Below, in pieces: positions 9,211-18,178 of a stretch of 64,000 nucleotides of DNA. A program made the translations under genes and the position numbers. The stretch lies in contig NZ_CP096255.1 of the NCBI RefSeq assembly GCF_011516635.5, positions 4,152,501 through 4,216,500 of the forward strand, given 5' to 3'. The DNA comes from Bradyrhizobium barranii subsp. apii. GTDB lineage: Bacteria > Pseudomonadota > Alphaproteobacteria > Rhizobiales > Xanthobacteraceae. The notes beneath the pieces are model-generated. The model made no database searches, was not told the DNA's origin, and worked only from the letters and a program-made list of their open reading frames with translations. Each line of letters starts with the position of its first letter. Within the stretch, counting starts at the first letter, position 1.

Positions 9211-10113
9211 TCAGAGTTTGGGTTCGCCAAGCCCGGACAGACGTTCCAGGTGCTTGACGGTCGCGATGAAGTCGGTGTCGCCGTCGCCTTGCGCGACCAG
9301 TGAGCCATAGGTTTCGCGCACCTGCGCGGCGAGCTGCAGCGGCACGCCTACGGCGTGGCCGGCGCCGAGGATGAGATCGAGATCCTTGGCCATCTGCTTG
9401 CAGGAGAAGGTGGACTCGAAATCGCGCGTCCGCAGCGGCGCGGTCTTGTACTTCACCATCGGCGAGGCCACCGCGCTATCGTCGAGCACCTTCAAAATGT
9501 CTTGCCAGGCGATGCCGCCCTTGCGCGCCAGCGCAAGGCTCTCGGCCATCATCGCGGCCGAGACAGCAATCATCAGATTGACCGAGAGCTTTGCGTAGCG
9601 CGCTTCCTCGGCCGGCCCGAGATATGTCTGGGCGCGGGTGAAGGCGGCGAACAGAGGCTTGGCGTTGTCGAAGGCATCCTTCGGCCCGGAGACGAAGCAG
9701 GTCAGCGCACCCGTATGAACGATGCTGGCATTGCCGGAAACCGGCGAACGCAGATAGGCAATGCCGCGCGCTTGTGCGGCGGTCGCAACTTCAGTTGAGG
9801 CCTCGACGCTCACGGTGCTGGTCTCGATCAGAACCGATCCAGCAGCCATCGCGGCGATCAGGCCGGCGGGGCCGAGCAACGCGCCGCGCAAGGCGGCGTC
9901 ATCGGGCAGGGACGTGATGATCGCGGCCTTGCCGCTCGCGGCGTCGACCGGCGAAGCGGCAATCGAAATGCCTTGCGCACGCGCCTCGTTGATCCGGGCT
10001 GCGCTCTGATCGAATGCGGTCACGGCGTAGCCGGCCTTGGCGACGAGCGCCGACATCGGCAGGCCCATCTTGCCGATACCGATGAAAGCGACATTCCTTG
10101 AAGCGTCGGTCAT
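9211..10113 (-). CDS. NAD(P)-dependent beta-hydroxyacid dehydrogenase (3-hydroxyisobutyrate dehydrogenase family)
   Basis: A 300-residue two-domain dehydrogenase. The Rossmann motif GIGKMG is at 12-17, the substrate loop SPVSGN at 123-128, and the catalytic Lys175 with Asn179 lies in the KLSVN helix, all as in the family. An upstream ATG at 10122 exists, but GGATGAG precedes ATG 10113 by about five bases. It lies 14 bases upstream of the dioxygenase gene in a tight operon. Substrates in this family are small 3-hydroxyacids or, in some members, imine/keto compounds; which one applies is not readable from the sequence. Confidence 0.88.
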   Translation of the reverse strand: MTDASRNVAFIGIGKMGLPMSALVAKAGYAVTAFDQSAARINEARAQGISIAASPVDAASGKAAIITSLPDDAALRGALLGPAGLIAAMAAGSVLIETSTVSVEASTEVATAAQARGIAYLRSPVSGNASIVHTGALTCFVSGPKDAFDNAKPLFAAFTRAQTYLGPAEEARYAKLSVNLMIAVSAAMMAESLALARKGGIAWQDILKVLDDSAVASPMVKYKTAPLRTRDFESTFSCKQMAKDLDLILGAGHAVGVPLQLAAQVRETYGSLVAQGDGDTDFIATVKHLERLSGLGEPKL

Positions 10114-10134
10114 TGATCTCATCCATTGGCGCCT

Positions 10135-11508
10135 TCAGGCGGCGCGTCCCTGTCGTTCGATATCCTGCACCAGCCGCCGGCCGGATTGGGCCAGCAGGTC
10201 CTTCTTCGTCGCCAGCCCCTCGACCAGCAGCCGGCCGTCCCGCTTCTTCCAGGTACCGCCGATCATGACGGCCTCGATATTGGCAAGGCTCGTCTGCATC
10301 ACGATGGTTGCGACGGGATCGTGCACCGGGACAAGGTTGAGATCGGATGCGTTGATGATGACGAGGTCAGCGAGCTTGCCCGGCGTCAGCGAGCCGATCT
10401 GGCCCTCGCGGCCGAGCATGCGGGCGCCTTCGGTCGTGATCCAGCGCAGCGCCTCGCGGACGGGGATCGTGGTGGTCGCCGGAATGGTGCCGCTCACTTG
10501 ACGCGACTCCGCATTGTCGAGCGCCCGCTGCATCGACAGCGCGACGCGGGCGACGGAGAAGAGATCGCCGGCCAGCACGGATTCCAGGTCGATCCCGATG
10601 GTCGGGCGCACGCCGCGCTTGAGCAGCCGTCCGGTGATCGGAAAACCGTGGCCCTGGATCATCTCGTTCTCGGGCGTCACCGAGAAGGAGACGCCGAGAT
10701 CGACCATCTTGTCGAGGAGATCGTCGGGCAGGTCGTTGCCATGGACGATGTTGATGCCGGCGCCGACGAGGCCGGCCTCGATCAGCTTCTCCCAGCCGCC
10801 GGGCGTCTTGGCCGGACCGCCGCCCTGATGCATCGAGGCGATCAGCTTGAGCTCGCGCGCCAGGCGGAAATCGTGCATGACGACGTCGAGCGTCGAATAA
10901 TGCGGACCCAGAATGGCAAGCCCGAGCGTGACGAGGCCGTCGCGATCGGCGAGGGGACCTGCCAGCAGCCGCTCGACTTCGCTGCGCGGATGCGGAATCT
11001 CGGAGAAATGCGGCTCGCCCGGTTTCGGCTCGGGCTTCGGCGAGCCATGGAAGAAGGCGGCGCGGATGCCGCTTTCGATCAGCCCGCGCACGGCAGCGTC
11101 GGTATGGTCAGGCGTCGGATTGTTGTGGCACCAATCGACCAGCGTGGTGGTGCCGCAATTGATCTGGTTCAGCGCTCCGACGAGGGTCGCAATGTGGATG
11201 TCGTCGGGCCGGAACACGGTCGCGAGCCCGGCATGCATGCGGCGGAAATATTCCAGCAGCGTCCAATTGGTGGCATAGCCGCGCAACGCGGTCTGCCAGG
11301 TGTGCATGTGCGCGTTGATCAGGCCGGGGATGACGATGCGCCCGGTGCCGTCCACGATCTCGGTCTCGGAAGCGCCGCTGCCGAGGTCGATCGATGGGCG
11401 CACGTCGACGATGCGGCTGCCCTCGACCAGCACATCGCCGGTGCTGAGGTCGCCAATCGCCTCATCCATGCTGATGATGACAGCTGATTTGATCAGCGTG
11501 CGCCGCAT
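10135..11508 (-). CDS. Metal-dependent amidohydrolase (cytosine deaminase / TRZ-ATZ-like)
   Basis: A 457-residue TIM-barrel hydrolase. Metal-site residues are visible: HxH at His67 and His69 (NAHMHT), a histidine in SMHQGGG, a histidine in IVHGND and an aspartate in IGIDLES. The C-terminal PGKLADLVII strand is the usual closing beta-sandwich. Relatives deaminate or dechlorinate nitrogen heterocycles or hydrolyse cyclic amides. Placement between maleylacetate reductase and the dioxygenase suggests removal of a nitrogen or other group before or after ring cleavage. This combination is not a standard hydroxyquinol operon, and the substrate is inferred only in that general sense. Confidence 0.85.
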   Translation of the reverse strand: MRRTLIKSAVIISMDEAIGDLSTGDVLVEGSRIVDVRPSIDLGSGASETEIVDGTGRIVIPGLINAHMHTWQTALRGYATNWTLLEYFRRMHAGLATVFRPDDIHIATLVGALNQINCGTTTLVDWCHNNPTPDHTDAAVRGLIESGIRAAFFHGSPKPEPKPGEPHFSEIPHPRSEVERLLAGPLADRDGLVTLGLAILGPHYSTLDVVMHDFRLARELKLIASMHQGGGPAKTPGGWEKLIEAGLVGAGINIVHGNDLPDDLLDKMVDLGVSFSVTPENEMIQGHGFPITGRLLKRGVRPTIGIDLESVLAGDLFSVARVALSMQRALDNAESRQVSGTIPATTTIPVREALRWITTEGARMLGREGQIGSLTPGKLADLVIINASDLNLVPVHDPVATIVMQTSLANIEAVMIGGTWKKRDGRLLVEGLATKKDLLAQSGRRLVQDIERQGRAA

Positions 11509-11512
11509 CGCT

Positions 11513-12592
11513 TCAGGCCGCCGCTTTGATGGTAACAGGCGGCTCGCCGGCCCAGGCGCGGGCGATCAGCTCGCGGATGGCATCGCGCTCGAGCGGGCGC
11601 GGGTTCCAGTAGGCGTTGGTGACGGCGAGATCGGCGGCCTTGTCGATGCCGCTCTCGGGCATGCCGATGTCGCGCAACGCCAGCTTCGCGCCCAGCCGCT
11701 TCGCGAGGTCGTAGAGCCCCTGGGACGCATCGGCCGCGCCGATCGCGCGCGAGATCCGCGCCGTGGCATCGGGCACCGCCGGTGCGTTGTAAGCCAGCGC
11801 ATGCGGCAGCACGATGGTGTGGGTTTCGGCGTGCGGCAGATCGAAGGTGCCCCCCAGCGTGTGGCAGAGCTTGTGATGCAGCGCCATGCCGACGGTGCCG
11901 AGGCAGACGCCGCACAGCCAGGCGCCGTAGAGTGCCTCGGTGCGAGCCTCGCGGTCATCGCTTTTGGCGGCGATGGCGGGCAGGGCGCGGGCCAGCGCGC
12001 GGATGCCCTCTTCCGCCATCAGCGATGTCACGGGATTGGTGTCGCGCGCATAGAGCGCTTCCACCGCATGCGCGATCGCGTTGATGCCGGATGTCGCAGC
12101 TAAGCTCGCCGGCAGCGTCAGGGTGAGGTCGACATCGTAGATCACGGTCTCCGGCAGCACGGCGGCGTCGCGCACCGTGGTCTTCAGGCCGTTCTCGGTC
12201 TGGCCGACAATCGGCGTCATCTCCGAGCCGGCATAGGTGGTGGGAATGCAGAGCTGGTTGACGCCGGTGCGCAAGGCCAGCGCCTTGCCAAGGCCGGTGG
12301 TCGAGCCGCCGCCGAGCGAGACAACGCAATCGGCCTCGCATGCCTTCATCGCCGCGAGCGCGCGCTCCGTGACCTCGACCGGCGTATGCATGGTCGCGCC
12401 GGGAAAGATGCCGGCGTTGAGCGGGCCGAGGGCGGCCCCCAAGCTCTTGCCTTGCGCCTCCTGCTGCGGCGTCGTCAGCACCAGCGCGCGCTTGCCGCCG
12501 AGCCGCTCGATCTCGGCCTTGGCCGAGGCCAGCGTTCCGCTGCCGAACACGACGCGGCAGGGCAGGTTTTCAAAGGTGAACGAACCGATCAT
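11513..12592 (-). CDS. Maleylacetate reductase (iron-containing alcohol dehydrogenase family)
   Basis: A 359-residue enzyme that reduces maleylacetate to 3-oxoadipate with NAD(P)H, the step after hydroxyquinol cleavage. It shows the cofactor motif SLGGGSTTGLGKA (about 91-103), the histidine-containing segments GINAIAHAVEAL and HHKLCHTLGG, and PHAETH, matching characterised maleylacetate reductases more than generic group III alcohol dehydrogenases. The frame stays open upstream, but ATG 12592 overlaps the stop of the upstream Dabb reading frame by four bases and gives the usual N-terminus MIGSFTFE. It is followed four bases later by the amidohydrolase gene. Confidence 0.9.
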   Translation of the reverse strand: MIGSFTFENLPCRVVFGSGTLASAKAEIERLGGKRALVLTTPQQEAQGKSLGAALGPLNAGIFPGATMHTPVEVTERALAAMKACEADCVVSLGGGSTTGLGKALALRTGVNQLCIPTTYAGSEMTPIVGQTENGLKTTVRDAAVLPETVIYDVDLTLTLPASLAATSGINAIAHAVEALYARDTNPVTSLMAEEGIRALARALPAIAAKSDDREARTEALYGAWLCGVCLGTVGMALHHKLCHTLGGTFDLPHAETHTIVLPHALAYNAPAVPDATARISRAIGAADASQGLYDLAKRLGAKLALRDIGMPESGIDKAADLAVTNAYWNPRPLERDAIRELIARAWAGEPPVTIKAAA

Positions 12593-12904
12593 GCGCCGGT
12601 CTCTTTGATGGGATAATCGACCTGGAAGCGTCCGATCCGCAAGTCGCCCAGCGCCTCGCGGACGCGCAAATGTTCGGGGTGGGTGGCCGAGTGCGGCCTG
12701 GTTGGTGAATTCGGAGAACAGCACCACGTCGCAGGCGTAGTCGACATCGCTGACGTCGACGCCCACCTCGATGTGGGTGAGGCCGTCGATCCGGCCCCGC
12801 AGTCCCTCGAACAGGGTCTTGACCTTGGAACGGGCCGCGGAACGCTCCGCGGGGGTCTCCCCGCGTAGCCGCCACATCACGATGTGCCTGATCGGGCCCG
12901 ACAT
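12589..12904 (-). pseudogene. Dabb-family (stress-responsive A/B barrel) protein, frameshifted
   Basis: The first gene of the minus-strand operon. From ATG 12904 the frame reads MSGPIRHIVMWRL to about residue 71 (SEFTNQAAL), as in Dabb-domain proteins. Near 12682-12690 homology moves to another frame, which continues HPEHLRVREALGDLRIGRF and ends at the TGA 12589-12591. The expected A-x-Y segment before HPEH is missing, so a deletion of about eight bases is the simplest explanation. The downstream start overlaps the restored-frame stop by ATGA, which confirms the proper frame. Dabb proteins are small dimeric barrels often found with aromatic catabolism genes. The lesion is either real decay or a sequencing error. 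Confidence 0.75.
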
Positions 12905-13012
12905 TTCCCAGTTTCCTCGCCTGCTATCTTGCTCGTGTTCTGGCCATTTTGACTTGCGGGATGTGGAAATAAAGGTCAATATTTGTAAGTCTCTTTTTCT
13001 AAAAGTGGAAAA
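12905..13012. promoter_or_regulatory. Divergent promoter region between the catabolic operon and lysR
   Basis: This 108-base AT-richer spacer separates the minus-strand operon from the plus-strand LysR gene, the standard layout for LysR control of a neighbour. It contains an interrupted inverted repeat, TTGAC at 12949-12953 and GTCAA at 12975-12979, spaced by 21 bases. That makes a candidate regulator-binding region, but the arms are short. Regulation of both transcripts from here is inference. Confidence 0.45.
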
Positions 13013-13936
13013 ATGGATCGCCTGCTGCAATTGGAGGTGTTCTCCAAGACGGCCGAGCTCGGCAGCCTGTCAAAAGCCGCCGAGGCCTTGCGCATGTCGA
13101 ATGCGGCGGCGAGCCGCCATCTCAGCGCGCTCGAGGAGCGCCTTGCGGTCAGGCTGATCGAGCGCAACACACGCAGGCTGTGGTTGACGGAGGCGGGGCA
13201 GGAGCTGCTGGAGCGCTCCAGCCGGGTGCTGAGCGAACTGGCGGAGGCCGAGGACATCGTCAGCGATCGCGCGCTGTCGCCGCAGGGCACGCTGCGGGTC
13301 ACGAGCTCGCTGTCTTTTGCGGTGATCTATCTGGCGCCGATGCTGCCTTCCTTCCGCGCGCGCTATCCGAAGCTCAACATGCAGATCACGACCGCCAACC
13401 GCTATCCCGATTTCATCGAGGCCGGCATCGACGTCGCGATCCGGACGCGCGAGCAGGAGCCGGATTCGAACATCATCGTCCGCCGCATCGGCCAGATGCG
13501 GCGCGTGCTCGCCGCCGCGCCCTCCTATCTCGCAAGCGCCGGCGAGCCGGAGCAGCCCGCCGATCTCGCGCGCCACAACATGCTGGTCTACAATCTCGCG
13601 AACGATCCCTATTCGTTGCGCCTGCGCAAAAGCCATGGCGCGCAGACCGTCCGCATCACGCCGACGCTCGACAGCAATGACGGCCAGGTCATTCGCGGCG
13701 CGGCGCTGGCAGGGCTCGGCATCCTCATCCAGCCGCTCTACATCGTTCAAAGCGATATCGCGGCGGGCCGTCTCGTCCCGGTGCTGGTGGATTGGGAGCC
13801 GCCACTGCTCACCATGAACATCGCCTACCAGAACCGCGCCGGGCTGCCCGCCAAGATCAGGGCTTTTTCCGACTTCCTCGTCACCCACATCCGCGAGCAT
13901 TCGGAGCCGGGCATCTGGATGGACGCGGCGAAGTGA
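13013..13936 (+). CDS. LysR-family transcriptional regulator
   Basis: A 307-residue regulator. The N-terminal winged helix-turn-helix (about 1-60) includes GSLSKAAEALRMSNAAASRHLSALE, and the effector domain begins near residue 88 (GTLRVTSS). It is divergent from the hydroxyquinol-type operon and only 13 bases upstream of the FGGY kinase gene, so it could control either or both. LysR regulators of aromatic pathways usually sense the substrate or a ring-cleavage product. The effector here is unknown. Confidence 0.92.
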   Translation: MDRLLQLEVFSKTAELGSLSKAAEALRMSNAAASRHLSALEERLAVRLIERNTRRLWLTEAGQELLERSSRVLSELAEAEDIVSDRALSPQGTLRVTSSLSFAVIYLAPMLPSFRARYPKLNMQITTANRYPDFIEAGIDVAIRTREQEPDSNIIVRRIGQMRRVLAAAPSYLASAGEPEQPADLARHNMLVYNLANDPYSLRLRKSHGAQTVRITPTLDSNDGQVIRGAALAGLGILIQPLYIVQSDIAAGRLVPVLVDWEPPLLTMNIAYQNRAGLPAKIRAFSDFLVTHIREHSEPGIWMDAAK

Positions 13937-13949
13937 GCGGGTAGCAGCC

Positions 13950-15393
13950 ATGTATCTCGGCATCGATCTCGGCACTTCGGCGGTCAAGACCGTTCTCGTC
14001 GACGGTGCCCAGCGCGTGATTGCGAGCGAGAGCCGGCCGTTGACGACCGCCTCGCCGCTATCAGGCTATTTCGAGCAGGATCCCGCGCAGTGGATCGATG
14101 CAACCTTCGCCACGCTGGATGCCTTGAAGGCGACGCATGCCGGCGCGTTGGCGGCCGTCGAAGGCATTGGACTGTCCGGGCAGATGCATGGCGCCACGCT
14201 GCTCGATGCGAGCTCGAGACCGTTGCGGCCCTGCATCCTCTGGAACGACGGACGCTCCGCCGCCGAGTGTCGTGTCCTGGAACGACGCTGGCCCGCCTTG
14301 CGTGCGACGTCGGGCAACAAGGCGATGCCGGGATTCACCGCGCCGAAGCTGCTCTGGATCGCGACGCACGAGCCCGAAATCTTTGCGGCGACGAAACTCG
14401 TTCTGCTGCCAAAGGCCTATCTGCGCCTGGTGCTGAGCGGCGAGGCCATCGAGGACGTCTCGGATGCCGGGATCACTGTGGCTCGACGCCGCGCGCCGGG
14501 ACTGGTCGGACGCAGCACTGGCAGCGACCGGCCTGTCGCGCGATCACATGCCGCGTCTGGTCGAGGGATGCGCGCCCGCGACCACGCTGCGCGGCGAGCT
14601 GGCGCGGCGTTGGGGCATGACCGGACAGCCGGTGATCGCAGGCGGTGCCGGCGACAATCCGGCAGGCGCTGTCGGCATCGGCGCGATCAGGCCGGGAACC
14701 GCGTTCGTGTCGCTGGGAACCTCGGGGGCCTTGCTGGCACCGACCAGCAGAATCGCCGCCAACCCGGACCGCGCGGTGCATACGTTCTGCCACGCCATTC
14801 CCGACATGTGGATTCAGGCCGGCGCGATCCTCTCGGCCGCCTCCTGCCTGGCCTGGATCGCGCGCCTCTTCGGCGCCACCGAGGCCGAGTTGCTGGCGCC
14901 GCTTGGATTGCGTCCGCAGGCGCCGTCGCCTGTGAGCTTCCTGCCTTATCTGGCGGGTGAGCGGACACCGCACGACGATCCCGCCGTGCGCGGCATGCTG
15001 GATGGTTTGAGCCACGGCACCGATCGCGGGTCGATCGTGCAGGCGGTGCTCGAGGGCGTTGCCTTCGCGCTTGCCGATTGCCGCGACGCGCTCGCGGATG
15101 CCGGCATTGCGATGACGGAAGCCGACGCCATTGGCGGTGGTTCACGGTCCCGGTTCTGGCTCTCGGTGCTGGCAAACGTGCTGAATGTTCCGGTCCATCG
15201 TTTTGCCGGAGGCGAGACCGGCGCGGCGTTCGGTGCGGCGAGATTGGGGCGGCTTGCTGTCACCGGTGAGGCGATCGCCGCCGTATGCACGCGGCCGCAG
15301 CGCATCGAGACGTTCGAACCCGACGCAAGACTGGTCGATGCCTATGCCGAGCGGCTTCCCGCGTGGCGTGAACTGTATCGGCCGCGCCACTAG
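13950..15393 (+). pseudogene. Xylulokinase-like FGGY carbohydrate kinase with an internal frameshift
   Basis: The first frame starts MYLGIDLGTSAVKTVLVD and carries GLSGQMHG and CILWNDGRS, all typical of xylulokinase. It runs to about residue 172 (EDVSDA). Near 14467-14471 the homology passes to another frame, which continues SLWLDAARRDWSDAALAATG and holds the catalytic-region motif GAGDNPAGAVGIG and the C-terminal nucleotide site (GGGSRSRFW). Restoring two lost bases between the aspartate-alanine and the glycine would give a full protein of about 481 residues. Both halves are otherwise well preserved, so the lesion is recent or a sequence error. It would phosphorylate a ketose imported by the adjacent transporter. 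Confidence 0.8.
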
Positions 15394-15523
15394 CATCGCC
15401 TTGACGTTGCATTCCCGTGTGTTCGGTATTGCTCTGCGCCGCGGCCTTTTGTTTAATGCGTGAGCCGCGCTGACAAGATCATCGAGACGCGGGTAGGAAA
15501 CGCATTGTGCGTCGGGAGGCACG

Positions 15524-17046
15524 ATGAACGATCCGATCCTGGAGATGCGTGGGGTCTCAAAATCCTTCTTTGGCATCAAGGCGCTGCGTTCCGTCGATCT
15601 CACCGTCTATGCCGGCGAAATTCATGCCCTGATGGGTGAGAACGGTGCCGGAAAGTCGACCTTGATGAAGATCTTGTCCGGCGCCTACAGGCCCGATCCC
15701 GGCGGCGAGATCCGCATCGAAGGAAGCCCGGTACGGATCGAAGGTCCGCTCGGCGGCCGCGCGGCGGGCATCTCCATCATCTACCAGGAGCTGTCGCTGG
15801 CTCCCAATCTCAGTGTTGCCGAGAATATCTATCTCGGCCGGGAGCTATCGCGAGCAGGCTTGCTGGCACGCGGCGCCATGCGCGAGGGCGTCGGCCCCAT
15901 CCTGAAACGGCTGGGCGCGGACTTCCTGCCGTCGACGCTGGTGGCGCACCTCTCCATGGGCCAGCGGCAACTGGTCGAGATCGCGCGTGCGCTGCACGTC
16001 AGATCAAAAATCCTGATCATGGATGAGCCGACCACGGCGTTGTCGGCCGGCGAGAGCGCGCGGCTGTTCGCGCTGATCCGCCAGCTTCGCGCCGAGGGGC
16101 TTGCCATCATCTACATCTCGCATCGCATGGACGAGGTCTACGCGCTCGGCGACCGCGTCACCGTGCTGCGCGACGGCCGGCTGGTCGGGGCGCTCGACAG
16201 GCAGGACATCCGCGCCGACACCATCGTTCGGCTGATGGTCGGGCGTGACGTCTCCTCGTTCTACAAGAAGGATCATGATCCGGAGGCGGGGCGGGGGCAT
16301 CCCGTGCTCGCAGCGATCGACATGGCCGATGGCCGGCGCGTCAAGGGCTGCTCGCTGACCGTGCATGCGGGCGAGGTGGTCGGCCTCGCCGGCCTGATCG
16401 GCGCGGGTCGCACTGAGCTTGCGCATCTCATCATTGGCGCGGCGCCAGGACCTCCGGCCGTGTCGAGCTGGAAGGACGCCCGGTCGATATCCGCACGCCG
16501 GGTGAGGCGCTCGACATCGGCGTCGCCTATCTGACCGAGGACCGCAAGGCGCTCGGCCTGTTCCTGGACATGTCGTGCCTGGACAACATCAACCTCGCGG
16601 TGCTCGGCCGGGATGCCCGGATCGGTTACATCCTCGATCGTGACAAGGCCCGCGACCGCGCCAACAGGGCGTTCGCGGCGCTCGGCATTCGTGCCGCCGA
16701 TATCAACGTTACCGTCGGCGCATTGTCCGGCGGCAACCAGCAGAAGGTGCTGCTGTCGCGCCTGCTTGCGACCACGCCAAAGGTCCTGATCCTCGATGAG
16801 CCGACGCGCGGCGTGGATGTTGGCGCCAAGTCCGAGATCTATTCGATCATCGACAATCTTGCCAAATCCGGCACCGCGATCCTCGTCATCTCGTCCGATC
16901 TGCCCGAGATCATCGGCATCTGCGACCGCGTCGTCGTCATGCGGGCGGGGCATATCGCCGGTGAAATCGAGCGTGGCGCGACCTCGCCCCTGAACCAGGA
17001 AGACATCATGGCGCTCGCCACGGGGATGGAGCAACTCGATGCATGA
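15524..17046 (+). pseudogene. Ribose-type ABC transporter ATP-binding protein (RbsA family) with a frameshift
   Basis: A two-domain sugar ATPase broken by one base. The first frame has Walker A GENGAGKST (38-46), signature LSMGQRQLVEIARAL and Walker B ILIMDEPTTALS, and runs to about residue 307 (LIIGAAP). Homology resumes one frame over from AGG at 16447 (RTSGRVELEG), giving AYLTEDRKALG, LSGGNQQKVLLSRLL and LILDEPTRGVD to the stop at 17046. A single missing base just before 16447 explains this. The start has a good GGGAGG site. It overlaps the permease gene by eight bases. The second frameshift within 2 kb of the kinase lesion suggests either locus decay or poor local sequence. Confidence 0.82.
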
Positions 17047-18076
17047 CGGCTCTCCAAAGACGGACACCGCCGCCGCCGCGGGCCTCGCGGCCGCGCAAGA
17101 GACGAAGCGTCAGCGCGTAAGGCTTCTGATCCGCGCCGCCGGCATGCTGCCGGTGTTGTTGATCTTGTGCGGCGGCTTCCATTTTCTGTCGGAGGGCCGC
17201 TTCTTCACCGGACAAAATCTCGGCATCGTGTTGCAGCAGGCCGCAGTGAACACCGTGCTCGCCGCAGGCATGACCTTCGTCATCCTCACCGGCGGCATCG
17301 ACCTCTCGGTTGGCTCGATCCTGGCGGCGTCCGCGATGGCCGGGTTGACACTCTCCAAGCTGCCGGAACTCGGGATGCTGTGGCTGCCGGCCGCGCTGCT
17401 CACCGGCCTCGGCTTCGGCGTCATCAACGGCGCGCTGATTGCGCTCCTCCGCCTGCCGCCTTTCATCGTCACGCTCGGCTCTCTCACCGCCGTACGCGGC
17501 CTGGCGCGACTGCTCGGGGCCGATACCACCGTCTTCAATCCTTCCATTCCCTATGCCTTCATCGGCAACGGCTCGCTGACGCTCGTTCCCGGCGTCGCGT
17601 CGATCCCGTGGCTCTCGGTGATCGCCTTGCTCGTCATCCTCGTCTCGTGGCTGGTGCTGCGCCGGACCGTGCTCGGCGTGCACATCTATGCGGTGGGCGG
17701 CAATGAAAGCGCGGCGCGGCTTGCCGGCATCAAGGTCTGGGCCGTGCTGATCTTCGTCTACGGCATCTCGGGACTCTTCGCCGGGCTCGGCGGCGCCATG
17801 CAGGCGGCGCGGCTCTATGCGGCCAACGGTCTCCAGCTCGGTCAGTCCTACGAGCTCGATGCGATCACCGCCGTGATCCTCGGCGGCACGTCGTTCGTCG
17901 GCGGCATCGGCTCGATCTGGGGCACGCTGGTCGGCGCGCTGATCATCGCCGTTCTGTCGAACGGCCTGATCCTCGTCGGCGTCTCGGACATCTGGCAATA
18001 TGTGATCAAGGGCCTGGTGATCATCGGCGCCGTGGCGCTGGACCGCTACCGGCTGCAGGGCTCCGCCAGAACCTGA
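17039..18076 (+). CDS. Ribose-type ABC transporter permease (RbsC family)
   Basis: A 345-residue inner-membrane permease. A short hydrophilic N-terminus precedes the first hydrophobic segment (about 34-50), then the ILTGGIDLSVGSIL motif (about 82-95), and near the end ILGGTSFVGGIGSIWGTLVGA. Its start overlaps the ATPase reading frame by eight bases. With only one permease, the transporter would use a homodimer, unlike the two-permease system at 3425-5349. The intact frame argues against long-standing decay of the operon. Confidence 0.92.
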   Translation: MHDGSPKTDTAAAAGLAAAQETKRQRVRLLIRAAGMLPVLLILCGGFHFLSEGRFFTGQNLGIVLQQAAVNTVLAAGMTFVILTGGIDLSVGSILAASAMAGLTLSKLPELGMLWLPAALLTGLGFGVINGALIALLRLPPFIVTLGSLTAVRGLARLLGADTTVFNPSIPYAFIGNGSLTLVPGVASIPWLSVIALLVILVSWLVLRRTVLGVHIYAVGGNESAARLAGIKVWAVLIFVYGISGLFAGLGGAMQAARLYAANGLQLGQSYELDAITAVILGGTSFVGGIGSIWGTLVGALIIAVLSNGLILVGVSDIWQYVIKGLVIIGAVALDRYRLQGSART

Positions 18077-18178
18077 AAGGGTTCGGCGCGCACCTGAGTG
18101 CACATGGTGTGATGCGAGGTTCCGTTGCGGCAACTGGTCTGCCGTGCCGGATAAGAATACAGACCAGGGAGGAAGCCA

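Noticed and set aside
13070..13987. A 305-codon minus-strand reading frame opposite the LysR gene
   Set aside because: Antisense of a clear LysR protein; no domain seen.
15394..15523. Possible promoter TTGACG near 15400 upstream of the RbsA-type ATPase
   Set aside because: No good -10 at 16-18 bases; the best T-rich block is about 20 bases away.
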